Shown here piece after piece: positions 23,748 through 34,719 of a DNA stretch of 64,000 nucleotides. The stretch is from Ephydatia muelleri. Taxonomy: Eukaryota; Porifera; Demospongiae; Spongillida; Spongillidae. A model generated the notes under the pieces. It saw only the letters and a program-made list of their open reading frames with translations. It did no database searches and was not told where the DNA came from. The DNA lies in assembly GCA_013339895.1 (NCBI GenBank), contig JABACO010000085.1:62001-126000 (forward strand), given 5' to 3'. Within the stretch, counting starts at the first letter, position 1. Every line of letters begins with the position of its first letter. The translations under genes were made by a program, and so were the position numbers.

Positions 23748-24383
23748 TAAAAGAATCAAGGATTTTTTTATCTTGACTAGGATGAAAATTGATTTTGTCT
23801 GATTTGTAAATATTTTCTTTGTTTAGTCTCTCGTGTACCAGTTGTGCGGATCCTGCCAATTCATTTGTTTGCGCCTTGAGCTACTGGTTCATTTGTTCCT
23901 ATTCGAAGACTATTTATTACTGAGACTGGTACTGGTTGACTGCAGGTCCTCTCTCGTTAGCCATCAAGTTGCAAGTGATACAAAAGGTAATGTGGTTCTC
24001 AATAACAAGAACTACAATATTGTTGTGTGTTTTGTGAGTCTCATTAATGTATAATTTGCCTTTCCTGTTGCTATAATATACCACTGGTTTCTCTGTTCAG
24101 TCTAAAGGTTGCTGGTTCTTGTGTTTCTGTATCGTGACTACTGGTTTCTTGGTTCAGTCAGAAGGTTGCTGGTTCCTCTGTTCGACTGCTGTTTTGTCTG
24201 TATCTCTACTGGCCTCTAAGAGGTTAAAACCATGTAAAATAGACCTGTGATGATGTCTAGAGAGGCTGGGGTATGTCTAGGAGGGGAATGAGACTGGTCT
24301 ATAGTGGTGAAAAGTTCTAGGGGTATTCAAATGTCTGTTCGGGGTAGGGAGGAGGTTAGGGTATGTTGTGTTGTCTGTATATA

Positions 24384-25139
24384 CAGTAGTGGTCAAAAAA
24401 AACTTTACGTTTCTTAAAACGCCGTTCCCGTTGCACGGTGTGAAGACTGTAGTTCTAGGAACGTATCGTTGCCGTACCGTTTTAGAACACTATAGAAGAC
24501 TTATTATCACATTTATGTGTCAGCGAAATGAACGCCGTTTTTAAGAACTGCCAGTTCCGTTTTTAACGGCCTATAACGTTTTGACACATTTCGTGACAAG
24601 TAAAAACCAACGCTCTAGTCTGTACACACTGTTATAAATACTGCGCAGCCAATTGCAACTTTGCATGCTAAAAAGAAAATGGTATACTCGCCCTACAAGA
24701 AGCTTCGGATAATATTTTTCCATCGTAAAGGTTTAAAGGCTCCAGAGATAACAAAACGATTATTGAGCGAAGGAATGGTAGCTTCAAGGCAGGGAATACG
24801 AAGAGGTATGTCTTGACTGGCTCCATTGGTCGAAAAGAAGGTAGCGGACGACGTTCAAAAGTAACGGAAGCAATTAAAGTTCTCGTCGAAAACCAGATGA
24901 GAGAAGACGACAAGACATCGGTGCTCGTGGCGTTTTTTTAAACGGCGAAAAACGTGCTCGTGAACGGAGGAGAAACGTATTCGCAAACGCTGGAATTCGC
25001 GCGAACTGTACTTGTTAATTGGATACCCTAAAACGGCGTTGACATTCCGTTGCCATTGCGTTGCCGTGCCGTTTGTCAAAACGGCCGTGCAACGGCAACG
25101 GCGTTTTAAGAAACGTAAAGTTTTTTTTGACCACTACTG
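24384..25139 (+). mobile_element. Tc1/mariner-type element, internally deleted
   Basis: The TIRs are about 55 bp, beginning CAGTAGTGGTCAAAAAAAAC on both ends, with TA target duplications at 24382-24383 and 25140-25141. The empty site is visible in unit A of the flanking duplication. The interior retains the N-terminal part of a Tc1-like transposase but no DDE catalytic region, so it is non-autonomous. Confidence 0.9.
24679..24945 (+). pseudogene. Tc1-like transposase N-terminal remnant
   Basis: An ATG at 24679 opens a frame with a first helix-turn-helix (YKKLRIIFFHRKG, LKAPEITKRLL). After a frame break near 24810 come the second-HTH linker and helix residues (GRKEGSGRRSKVTEAIK, VENQMREDDKT), which are typical of Tc1 paired-like DNA-binding domains (GSGRP...KVT...V...M..DDET). 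The frame is broken and the catalytic domain is missing. Confidence 0.8.
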
Positions 25140-25321
25140 TAGGATCTATTTTCTCCTGATCCTCATAGACTACCACTTCTGGTATACTTGTGTATACGAC
25201 TTGGCTGCTACAGGTCTCTACTGCTTTGGGTCCTCACTAAAATCTACAAGGTGAGTTTTTAAATCTTTAGTTTGTAGTATTGCTTACTAGGTGGCATGTT
25301 TAATCTTCACATATTAAGGCA

Positions 25322-25565
25322 ATGTCACGTTTCTGGATACGTAGAAGTGGAAATGAAGCAACAAGTATTAAGATCACTGTTGGTGATGATGATATCATTG
25401 ATGATTTGGTCGATATTGCATTGGAAAGGCTAAAGATGTCAGTAGCAAAGGATACAGTGACTGTAAAGTTTCAAGGAAATGTGGTTAATAAAGCAGAAAG
25501 TTTGGCTGACTATGTGGTCATAACATCAAATCAAAAGCCATTAGAACTGGAATGGAAAGTTGAAG
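25322..25565 (+). CDS. Ubiquitin-like, Crinkler-type header exon
   Basis: The ATG at 25322 opens an 81-codon exon ending at a GTAAG donor (25566, phase 1). Residues look like a compact alpha/beta domain: [19 protein letters not shown], then VTVKFQG, then a C-terminal [11 protein letters not shown] short N-terminal Ubl-like module ending in a hinge is the usual header of Crinkler (CRN) effectors, where it precedes NTPase, nuclease or kinase bodies. Two candidate micro-exons follow at 26595-26621 and 26767-26781, both phase 1-1, so they keep the frame. The body exon is not certain; the kinase exon at 37082 or an unseen exon may follow. Family assignment is by pattern recognition and not by search. 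Confidence 0.5.
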
Positions 25566-25568
25566 GTA

Positions 25569-25686
25569 AGATAGATCCATCCATCCATCCATCCATCTAC
25601 CATCCATCCATCCATCCATCCATCCATCCATCCATCCATCCATCCATCCATCCATCCATCCATCCATCCATCCATCCATCCATCCA
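25569..25686 (+). repeat. (CATC)n microsatellite
   Basis: This is a near-perfect CCAT tetranucleotide array with one interruption (CTAC near 25597), inside the intron right after the Ubl-type exon. The Ile-His-Pro-Ser and Trp-Met-Asp-Gly frames across it are artefacts. Confidence 0.95.
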
Positions 25687-25769
25687 ATCTTTTTATAAAC
25701 CAATGTAGGGAGAGAAAAAAGAAGTGCTGAGTCAGATTTGGAAGGTTGGTTGTGTGGGCCATCAGGTAC

Positions 25770-25925
25770 AATGTGCATGCGCTCACCCACAAGTTTACAC
25801 TCGTGTTACAAGACTTGCTCGCCACTCGCACTCAACAATATATTCTCGAGCGAGTGATTATCTTGTCATTGGCGAGTGCCGCGCGAGTAATGGATAATTA
25901 GCAAGTAGCGTGTACATGTATGACA
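25770..25925. mobile_element. Fragment related to the CACTCG-type MITE
   Basis: It contains CTCACCCACAAGTTTACACTCG, the end also seen at 46858 and inverted at 47125, followed by similar CTCGC-rich sequence. Only one end is recognisable. The remainder up to 26500 has no supportable feature. Confidence 0.45.
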
Positions 25926-26594
25926 ATGCCAACATGCAGTCAATCCCACTTTTCTACGAACGTCTAAACAGATAAGTGCCCACGGACGCGCAAATGTGGA
26001 AGTCATAAGGACTAGTGGTAGCGTCCAATAGGAATGGTACACTGTACAATTGTAGCGTTACGCACCGGATGGCTTTTGCGTTAGAGATTCCCAGGCAATT
26101 ACCGCAAAAAATCAGTGGTATGCACGAATATTCATATACATGTACATGTGTAGTAGCAATAAACGTCAGCGAATGTTCACAAGGGAGGCATGTTTGCCAG
26201 CTTCTCCACTGACAGTAGTAGGGATATAGAGTGTAACCTACATGTATGATGGTGAGAAACTTAGTAATTGAGTTGTTTAGAGCAACTGCTAGTTGGAATT
26301 TAGTCAGGAGGTTTATGAAAAGAACCATTTCCATCACTAGAAATAAGGCACTCAATGCATTACTATCAAAAATCATGCAATTGGTTCCATCATTGAGTGT
26401 AGTCATCAATTTCAATGTTTAGTGAGTGTTATATATTAATAACTACCCCTCCATTGTGAACTATTGGGATCCGTCCATCCATACATGTACATGTAGTATA
26501 TTGTTACATGACTAAATGACTCTTTATCATCATGTAGCACTGGTGAATGGGTTAATGATGCTAAGAATGTTATGCTGTTTTTTGCTTTCTACAG

Positions 26595-26781
26595 ATATGC
26601 CAAAAGAGGAAGCTTTTAAAGGTATATTGACCTCCAAATCTTTAGTTTTCATCAGTATTGTGTTTCAGCATTTGGCGATATTGATTGTGTGCATGTACAC
26701 ACTTAATTTACCTACATTGTATCTTTCTCTTCTTTTGCATGCCAAGATTTGGTATCTGATTTTCAGCATTTGAGATTGAAG
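26595..26781 (+). CDS. Two candidate micro-exons after the Ubl exon
   Basis: 26595-26621 (27 nt, after CTACAG, before GTATAT) would encode DMPKEEAFK. 26767-26781 (15 nt, after TTTCAG, before GTATGG) would encode AFEIE. Both have phase 1 at each end, matching the donor phase of 25322-25565, and both have consensus splice borders. No transcript evidence is available; chance occurrence is possible for exons this small. Confidence 0.3.
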
Positions 26782-27050
26782 GTATGGTGTGTGTGTGTGT
26801 GTGTGTGTGTGTGCATGCCTGTGAGATTGCACTTACTATAGATTTGTAGAATTGAATCACATAAACAAATAGTTGTTGGTGCAAAGTTTGGAAACATGCA
26901 AGAATGAATGTCATGCTATGGTAATGGTAATAGCTCATCTACAAGGTCATTGTATGCAGTAGTCATACAGACTTTTTCAGATATATTACACATTTACTCA
27001 TGCCATTACTTGCCTCTTGCAGTGCATTATCTGTACAATGCATTGAGAAA

Positions 27051-27306
27051 TATGGGACAGTTTCTGCGAAAATTGCCCCACGGTTAAAATGTTATAAAAA
27101 TGCATCACGTTTGAATCGCTACACCTTCCCAACGGATAATGCTATCGACTTCTTATTTTCAATACTTCATACTACACCATTTCTCTATGAAGTGTTGAAA
27201 ATAGGAAGTCGATAGCGTAATCCGTTGGAAAGTTATAACGATTCAAACACGATGCATTTTAATAACATTTTAACGGTGGGGCAATTTTCGCGGAAACTGT
27301 CCCATA
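27051..27306. mobile_element. 256 bp foldback MITE
   Basis: This is almost a complete palindrome. It starts TATGGGACAGTTTC and ends in the inverse, with a loop of about 40 bases near 27175. The arms (GAAAATTGCCCCA, ATGCATC, GGATAATGCTATCGACTTC) are also found beside the large foldback elements at 5995-6190, 7185-7290 and 19070-19195. That shows those flanks include a half of the same MITE family. Confidence 0.85.
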
Positions 27307-28225
27307 TTATTATTATTATTATTATAAATGACTATGAATAATTAGTTCAATTAGAGGATAAATGGACATACACAAATACACTGATATAGGGATACATGCA
27401 CTATATACACTACATGCTAATTGTGGTGCCCAATAAATTGATATAATTGTTCTCTGCTTAATTGATTATTACGACGTTAGATTTTAATACAGGCACTATA
27501 ATGGATAGCATCATACTTGGCCATATAATTTTTCCTCATCTTCTAATCAGTTTTTTGTAGTATGGGCTAAATTATAATCATAATTGCATACATTCATTGC
27601 AAAAGTAGTTGGCAATATACACGAAAAAGAAAGTGATCATGTGATGTTGGTGGTTGGTAAAGTTTTGAATTATCCTACTCCAAATCAACTTGTTTGTCTA
27701 TTTTTTCTGCCTGAGTTTGGAATGACTTACAATGAAATTAAATTTACAACTCACAATTGATCCGCATCACGTGACTTTGTGTTAGCACTGCCATGAACCA
27801 ACTACAATAAGAAATGATACCCGTATTTCTTCCTCATTTGTTGATGAGTTGTTATGAAATGCAGTACATAAAAACAGTCGAGGTTTCCCCATCGAATTGG
27901 ATTTAAATCTCGTAAAGGGTAACTTTTATCGACACAGGTGCCATATTTTGACCTGTTTTGTGTTAGGCAAACCGTATCGAATTGTGCGATTCAAAGCTTT
28001 GCAGGAGGTTAGTAAAATGATGACTGTATAGTAAGAGCACCTTTTTGAGGCGTTAATGTTAAATCGCCGTCTACATGTAGATGCATATCATCTACGAGTA
28101 GACGCATATCATCTAGTTGTAGACGATTGTGTATCGTATCAAAGGAATCAGGTTTTTGAGGCAATTATAAATGCAAAAGCAGCACAAAAAATACAAAAGT
28201 GTGCGGTGATTATTAACAACAAGGA
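27307..28225. other. Non-coding AT-rich spacer
   Basis: After a short ATT triplet run (27306-27325) I see no gene, tRNA or repeat family in this stretch. The block at 28060-28130 contains three imperfect copies of an ATCATCTA.GTAGACG motif. Confidence 0.4.
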
Positions 28226-28229
28226 TCAG

Positions 28230-30031
28230 TCCGACAAGGGATTGTAGTCACGTTGGATTAAATTTGTGCATTGCATTGATTGATGTTGCCAGAAAAACAA
28301 CTGGTGTGTAGTGGGGTTGCAAACTGTTACCAGTTTCCCCTTAGCCTTAGTGCATTCCTTGTAGAAGTAGCTGGTTCGTCTAACACGACAAATGGAACAC
28401 AAGCGCTGCACTGAAGCGGCACGACGATATTGTATTCCATCGTCAATTTCTACTTCCACTGCAGAATTTCGTGGTTTGGCAGCCTATTTATTTGTGTATA
28501 GCGGATGCTCTCTCATGTTTCCTCGAAGTGTATGCTTGCTGACAGTTTTTCCCATTTAATGTAAGGGCTGGTGCACTTTCTTTCAGGCGTGGTCGTAGAT
28601 GCATGGATGGTCCATTTATATGCTCCGAGTCAAACTGGAGTAGCTGCATACACAACTCCCTAGTGAATTTCTCATGTTTCAGGTTGACTGTTACAGCTTT
28701 GTTGGGATGAAAATGAAGGAACACTAAGTATGCATCTGTCTCACAAATTGCTATAAACGTTGCAAAGGCCCTATGCCACCACCTTTGTGCTCTCCACCGT
28801 CTCTCCAGCTCAAGGCCTCCCTGGCACAGATGGTTGTGGACATCAATGGCATTTGCTGTGTTGAAATAATGTTCCACAATAGAAGGACAAGGAACCTCTA
28901 TGAAGTAACGAACACAGGGGGAATCAGTGTTGTCCTCTGGTTGTGCTTTCCTCTTCAGAGCTTGGGTTTGTGCTGGTGTGGTGATACCACTTGTAGCTAT
29001 GAATGTCTTGAGTTTCCTGTCTTTCCATCCAACAGCAATGTATTTGTGCCCTTCAATGTTTGCTTGGAGTGTGGCATGAGTTCTCTTTCTTGGATAAGGG
29101 TAGTCCTCTAAATAACCTTTGGGAAATAGTTTATGAGCAGTTTTTACAAGACCAACAAAGCCCAGGCCCCTGATGTCTAGGAGAGCCTTTGCAGTCTTAA
29201 CTGATGCGAAAGCTGAATCCCCTACTACAACACGAGGTGTACCTGCCCATGGTGCTGTCAGACGCAACACAGATGATGTCCCAGATCCAAATTCTGCAAA
29301 CTCCTTATTTTGCATAGCATCCTTTCCATCCATGATTTCAAGCTGTAGGATAATGCTTGTTTCTCCACATGCAAGGTTTCGCAATTCAATACCTACAGGT
29401 TCAGGTTTTCTTATGATCTTAGTAGTATGAGGTAACCCACATAACGTATCTTCAACTTGCAGTGACATCCCCCTCCATGCACACATAGACTCATCAATGC
29501 ACAGATATGTGCCAGGAGAGATTCCTGCTTGTTGACTGTGGTTGAAACACTCAATTGCTGGTCGAAATGGAATCCAGAGATCAAGTTGAAGATCATCTTT
29601 TCCAAACATTGAAAGTTGTAGGCTATTCAGGATACTGTCAAATTCATCCCGTGCCATGAATCTACCAAAATTCATTGCTGGAATTGGTCCCCTCACTTTC
29701 AGCATTCTAGAGATCTCGCTGATCACCCTTAGGTGCCAATGCCATTGCAAGAATGATGCCCAAGAAATGGTGGAGCTTGTTGTACGTGAGGGGATGGTGC
29801 CTCATTTCTGGTTGTTGATTAGTGGCAAATATAATACTTGCAAGAATATCTTCTAGCATCATCATCTTCCAGTAATCCAGGGCAGTGGGGTAAGCACACA
29901 AATGCATGGCTTGGGCCACGCTGTAATTGTGGTTGACCATGTTGATTCATGGTTGACAGTGGTGGTGCTAACATAACAAGTGTACCTAAGCCTACTAAAG
30001 CCTGATACCATTGCATTTTCTTTATTGGCAC
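28230..30031 (-). pseudogene. piggyBac-type (PGBD-like) transposase, frameshifted
   Basis: The main frame (28488-29750) carries the DDE_Tnp_1_7 layout of piggyBac transposases. The first Asp is in LCIDESMCAWRG, the second in VVVGDSAFASVKTAKALL and the third in NAIDVHNHLCQGG, followed by WRAQRWWHRAF. The N-terminal part continues upstream in another frame (29707-29940: HHFLGIILAMALAPKG), so there is a frameshift near 29720 and probably another near 29930. Downstream in a third frame (28226-28459), a Cys-rich tail (CSICRVRRTSYFYKEC, VCNPTT, FFWQH) matches the family's C-terminal zinc-binding domain. TTAA-flanked ends were not located. The copy is probably dead, although a 420-codon catalytic frame remains open. 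Confidence 0.85.
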
Positions 30032-30034
30032 ATT

Positions 30035-31250
30035 TCTGGAGCTCAGAGGTCGTTCTTTGTCGTGAGAAATCCAGTTCTATTTTAACAGAATCATGACAAA
30101 GCTTTCCTGTTCCACTTCTATAACAAAGTGAAATTACTTGTTTTTGTTATTCAACACATGCGAAGCATAGTAAGCATTAGAATGACCATATAATGGGATG
30201 TACTTTTGACTGACTTTTGCCCTCTTGTTACCTTCAGGTTTATTAGTGAAAGGACCTATATTTTTCCACCTAGATGTCGTAAACCAGCATCAGCATCTGT
30301 TGTATTTTTATTCCAATGTATCCTCGATCAAGAGCTAGAAAAACCATACTGCAATGCAACATCAAAACTTACTGCTTGTGCACAGGTTTGCATGCAATAT
30401 CGAAAACTATCACTCTCACTTTGCAGTGATGATATCACATGAGCACTGATCACAGCACCGATAGCAAATGAACACCACACATCCTGCTGTGGACCATACT
30501 GCTTCCTGGGATTATGTTTTCTAGTAAGGCCCTCTGTTGCATTTGATATTGATCTTAACGTACGAACGCGCAAGCGTAGTTCCCGTGAAGTTCCAGCAAT
30601 GCTTAGTACTTGCATGTATGCTAAAAAGACATGCGAATGCATAGAAGCCAATATAGTCAACCAAACTCTTGCGTTAAATCAAATAGTTATCACTTTTTGC
30701 GGGAACCTAACGGGAACCAATGTTCCAGCACAGGAACAACATAGGTAACTTAAAAGGGGCATGATTAATGGCGCCGGGTCTAAAGATTGGGGATCAAGTT
30801 CGAGGCAATTAAGCTGCTTGTTCTTGGTAACAGCTATACGAGCTGGAGATATTTTAGATCCGTGGGCATGCAGCATAAAAGTGTGGTGCATGTGAGTGTA
30901 TTTGAGGTGGGTTTGGGTCACAGTAGAAAACTACTTGGGTTGAATGTTAAGATGTATCCACACTTTCACACCGAGATTGAGTTAAAACAAATGCAACCGT
31001 GTTTTGTTTTGTTGTTTTGTGCAAGCCGTTTGCCCCGCTCGTGATTGCTCACGTGAGCATGTATAAACACAATTATTGACGGGAACCAAAGTAGAATGTT
31101 GAAGACAGTGTAACCATGAAATCATGTCGATGGACAGGCTTATATTTATGGGGAACATAAAATGACTCTTAAAATAGGATTAGAATTAATATTGTTAGAA
31201 AGACCTTTGTTCTTTGCACAATTGAAGTCAACCACCCCTGCGGGACCCTT
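30035..31250. other. No gene recognised
   Basis: Only short frames without protein-like composition or splice context are present. The piggyBac 5' end may lie within the first few hundred bases, but no TIR was identified. Confidence 0.4.
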
Positions 31251-31253
31251 GTA

Positions 31254-31515
31254 CAGTATACCCTCGATGCTATCGCCCTTGATCACTATCGCACTCTATG
31301 GCACTCGCTACTATCCGATTGTATTAAAACCCACACTTCTTTATTGAATACACTCAGTGCTAGGGGACAACAATATTTAATGATATTCAAATCACTCGCT
31401 ATCATATCTGTGTACACTTGCCAAATTACATTACTTCCCACACCTATATCAATAGACCTCGCTACCAATGCTATCGTGCTTGTCCGGATCCCGCGATAGC
31501 ATCGAGAGTATACTG
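31254..31515. mobile_element. Tc1/mariner-type MITE
   Basis: TIRs of about 24 bp (CAGTATACCCTCGATGCTAT and an inverse differing at one base) are bounded by TA on both sides (31252-31253 and 31516-31517). The interior has no coding capacity. Confidence 0.85.
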
Positions 31516-31629
31516 TATATAAAGCGTCCACCGCAAGCGCTAGTCCTGCATTTCACAGCGGTATATCTTACGAATAGGAAAGATAGCTGTCGTTATTTAT
31601 GGGGAAAAACTTACCCTGTACCTTTATTT

Positions 31630-31911
31630 ACAAGTAAATAAAAAACATTCTCTAGGAGAAAGTTGGTGGCATATAGGATTTGAAGGCAATGGTGGTGTAA
31701 AAAGGAAGGAAACAAGGGTCTAATAATAAGGGAAAATGGAATAGTCCTATATTTAGCACATTTCTACATGTAGGATATAGTTCGTGTGCTAAATATAGCA
31801 CTATTCCATTTTCCCTTATTATTAGACCCTTGTTTCCTTTTTTACACCACCATTGCTTTCAAATCCTATATGCCACCAACTTTCTCATAGAGAATGTTTT
31901 TTATTTACTTG
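31630..31911. mobile_element. Long-hairpin MITE, copy 1 of 3
   Basis: Arms of about 125 bp start ACAAGTAAATAAAAAACATT and carry GAAAGTTGGTGG, TATAGGATTTGAA, GGTGGTGTAAAAA and AAACAAGGGTC, then a short loop. Sister copies are at 49877-50172 and 55129-55425. This copy is the most diverged in the middle (TAATAATAAGGG in place of TGACAGAAAT). Confidence 0.9.
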
Positions 31912-31939
31912 TTTCATTAAATTTTTTTTGTACCCGATT

Positions 31940-32041
31940 ATTAGTCTCGGCCCTAGACCCGTTCGCAGCAGCGGATGGATTACATCACCGCTACACGGAA
32001 ACAGCCCAAGTGTGCAACATTTGGGCCTGGGTATGAGACTA
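31940..32041 (+). mobile_element. CTCG-type MITE
   Basis: It is about 100 bp, with ends TAGTCTCGGCCCTAGACC and GGCCTGGGTATGAGACTA. The core GCGGATGGATTACATCACCG is identical to the copy at 6545. A further copy in the other orientation is at 43820-43901. Confidence 0.8.
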
Positions 32042-32469
32042 AGAAAGAGGAGAGCCTACCCCAGCTTGGTAGCTTAATCAATTCATGCGTGCGTATTGAA
32101 GGCTGTGATATCGGGACAACCAAGATAAAGACATTTGGGCTAAAAATCTGTTGCCATACCCTTGTTTAGCCCATCGCGTTCACCAATCTGAGAGTATCAT
32201 TGCGGTGCTAGTTCTTTAATCAATGTAGTTGTAGTTGTCATCCCGGGAAAGTTCAGTCACTCTTTTTGATGTGCAATGTATTATCGCGTCATTAATTAAT
32301 ATTACATCGTTACTTGCTACTACCCAATTGGTGCCAGTGCCACATGATGCACACTATGACTACAACACAACACTTCCAGAGCCTACTATCAATGTCTGAA
32401 ATCATGACACCATAGGCATACACAGGCTTGAGCAGGGGGCAGGCAAAAATCCACATTCTGCGGCAAAAA

Positions 32470-32566
32470 GTCTAACCTACATTGTACACAACCATCACCA
32501 AGTCTGGTCCCTAACTCCACACACCTACATTGTACACAACCATCACCAAGTCTGGTCCCTAACTCC
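32470..32566 (+). repeat. 47 bp tandem duplication
   Basis: Two adjacent copies read CCTACATTGTACACAACC and continue to TCCCTAACTCCAC. Nothing coding was recognised in 32045-33230 around it. Confidence 0.9.
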
Positions 32567-33229
32567 ACTGAACAATCTCCACAGTACATGCCATCATCAC
32601 ATTGCATTGCTAACCTAGCCTCTCAAAAATTTCAGGACCAACATCACTGTCATCCTCCTATATATGTAGAGTACACCAGTGAAATAGTGAATCATATCAT
32701 ACCTTTACTTTAGTTGTAGTAAGTGTTCAAATGAAATCTTTAAAGTGTTAAAACTGCAGCAAACACTGTTAAGTTACATGTATACATGAGCAAATAAATT
32801 GCTTTTGTTGAGTGTAGATAAGTTCAGGTATAAACAGAAGCCATATCAACACCAGCAAACCTAAACAATGAATACAATATGCATTTACTGATAGGATGCA
32901 ATCTACAAAGTGATGACTGTACATGTACCTGGTACATACTCTACAATCCCATATACAGGCACTTTCTTCTCCCCTCCTGTTACAAGACACTTCACTTCGA
33001 AGGGATGAATGCAGTATCTTACTGATGTTCCATTAAGCTTTTTTTCTTCCTTTCAAAGCTCTTTAACCTGGTGTTGGTAGAGGCTCAGTAAATGTCACCT
33101 GTACACCACCATTACCTTTTTTTTTTTTTTTGTGAGCAACGTTACGCTCACAAAACACGTTTCTATAACGCCCAAAAGTTACTATATTTGGGTGTGTCCG
33201 AGAATCATGTGAGGACAGCTGGTACAGCC

Positions 33230-33368
33230 GTATCAAGTGGGTTCTTGGTATCTAAAGACAACACATGGTCAGACAAGCTGTGAGTCTGTAGCATTGAAGT
33301 TTACTAAAGAAAGGGAACGTCAGGAGTTCAAAGTAGGCTCCACAAAGAATAATGTTGGGACAATCGTA
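33230..33368 (+). CDS. Possible orphan exon, unknown protein
   Basis: An open stretch with a good donor (ATCGTAAGTATGG at 33366) encodes hydrophilic sequence such as CESVALKFTKERERQEFKVG. No partner exon was recognised. This may be a real exon of a scattered gene or chance; nothing else is supportable in 33370-34390, apart from about three imperfect copies of a GTCCACGCACGAGTGCACGC motif at 33958-34055. Confidence 0.2.
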
Positions 33369-34396
33369 AGTATGGCGCGTGTATGTACGCTAGCACAGTT
33401 CTCCACAGTAGCATGCACAAAATGTACATAAACTACACGACTTTACCCTTAAATACTTGCCTAACATAGTAGTGACAACAGCAGGTAGGTTGCGCACGTT
33501 CACAGCGCCTATAACAACGGGAGCATCTCTGTAGATAACCGACTTATTTGCTCGCGGAATGTTCCAGATACCTTACCAGTGTGCTACAAACAATCAGTTT
33601 ATACCATCGTGTAGAGAAATCACTTCTCTAACCGAATTTAAAAGTTGCACGTATAAGACTTGTTCGGTTCAAAAGTTATTAGGTGCTAAATGACATGATA
33701 TCTAAAAATAGCAAATACTGATAATCTAATTCCGCGAATACGTTACAATAGCGTCATTGAATATCGGCAGGTAAACCGTTAACTGCAGTTGATCATAATT
33801 TGATCATCATCCGCTGAAAGAAAAGTGAGACCCTTGTTACAAAAATGTCAACAAATGTAGGCCAAAGATCTAAATGTAAGAAAATAAAGTATATACACTA
33901 CACTTATGCACTTAACCTGAGTTAAGTGCTAGTATCCGGTCTGGCTGCTTAATCCAAGTCCACGCACGAGTGCACGCGCAACTCATAGTAAGTCCACGTG
34001 TTAGTGCACACGCAACTCATCGCAAGTCCATGCACGAGTGCACGCGCAAGTCCAAGCACAAGTACGTTCACCCGAGGAGGTCTTGCACGTAATTTAAGTA
34101 CAACTCGAACGCTAATCACTTAAGTCAAGTTGTGTAGAACATGCAGTACTAGTGCATTGATTGTTAATGTTTTCCAATGCTATTATTTATGTACATACAT
34201 AAAATAATGTCCGACCAATTTCATTACATGTCAGGTCAAATATTGTAATGGCCTGACATTGTGTCAGGATGTTATCGTCCACACTGATCAGCCAAACTCA
34301 ACACGTCATTTGTTCCTACATATGCTCTATTTAGAGCAGTCTGAAGCTTCAACACAAAGGTAGGAAGCAAAAAGAAGGTTTCATAATCATCCAAAT

Positions 34397-34687
34397 TTAT
34401 CCTTCAGGAATACCCAACTTCATGCGTGCTTTTCTCAAGGATATCATAATATCAGAACGAATGTTTTCCAGCAGCTTTCTACATACATGGTTAAAATTAA
34501 CTTTAATTCTGTCAGGTCGAACCCCAAGGTATGTGTAGTCACCTTGCGCTTCATCTTCTTCCTTGCTGGAACTGTCCAAGACGTCTGCGGGCCCCAAACT
34601 GTCATCCGCATCGTAAGAAGTGTACTCAACATCGAACTGTTGTGTTCGTTGAGCCATAAGCCTGCTATTACTCCACCACTCACGCAA
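34397..34687 (-). CDS. Uncharacterised acidic ORF
   Basis: This 96-codon frame has protein-like composition. It has an acidic middle (DADDSLGPADVLDSSSKEEDE) and a basic, helical C-terminus (RKLLENIRSDIMISLRKARMKLG) ending at a stop near 34400. It resembles a terminal exon with a short coiled or DNA-binding helix. I do not recognise the family. The first in-frame ATG may not be the true start, as an acceptor could lie upstream. Confidence 0.35.
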   Translation of the reverse strand: MREWWSNSRLMAQRTQQFDVEYTSYDADDSLGPADVLDSSSKEEDEAQGDYTYLGVRPDRIKVNFNHVCRKLLENIRSDIMISLRKARMKLGIPEG

Positions 34688-34719
34688 CAGCTCACCACCT
34701 ATACACCCATCTAACCCAA

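Larger units (their letters stand above)
23862..25290 (+). repeat. Segmental duplication, unit B (interrupted)
   Basis: This is a direct copy of unit A (20440-21050), split by a 756 bp Tc1/mariner insertion at 24384-25139. Outside the insertion the order of blocks is conserved. Unit B lies immediately upstream of the Ubl-type exon at 25322, so the duplicated block may contain that gene's promoter or 5' non-coding exons. Confidence 0.85.

Noticed and set aside
25518..25831. Trp-Met-Asp-Gly repeat frames
   Set aside because: They are the translation of the (CATC)n array on the minus strand.
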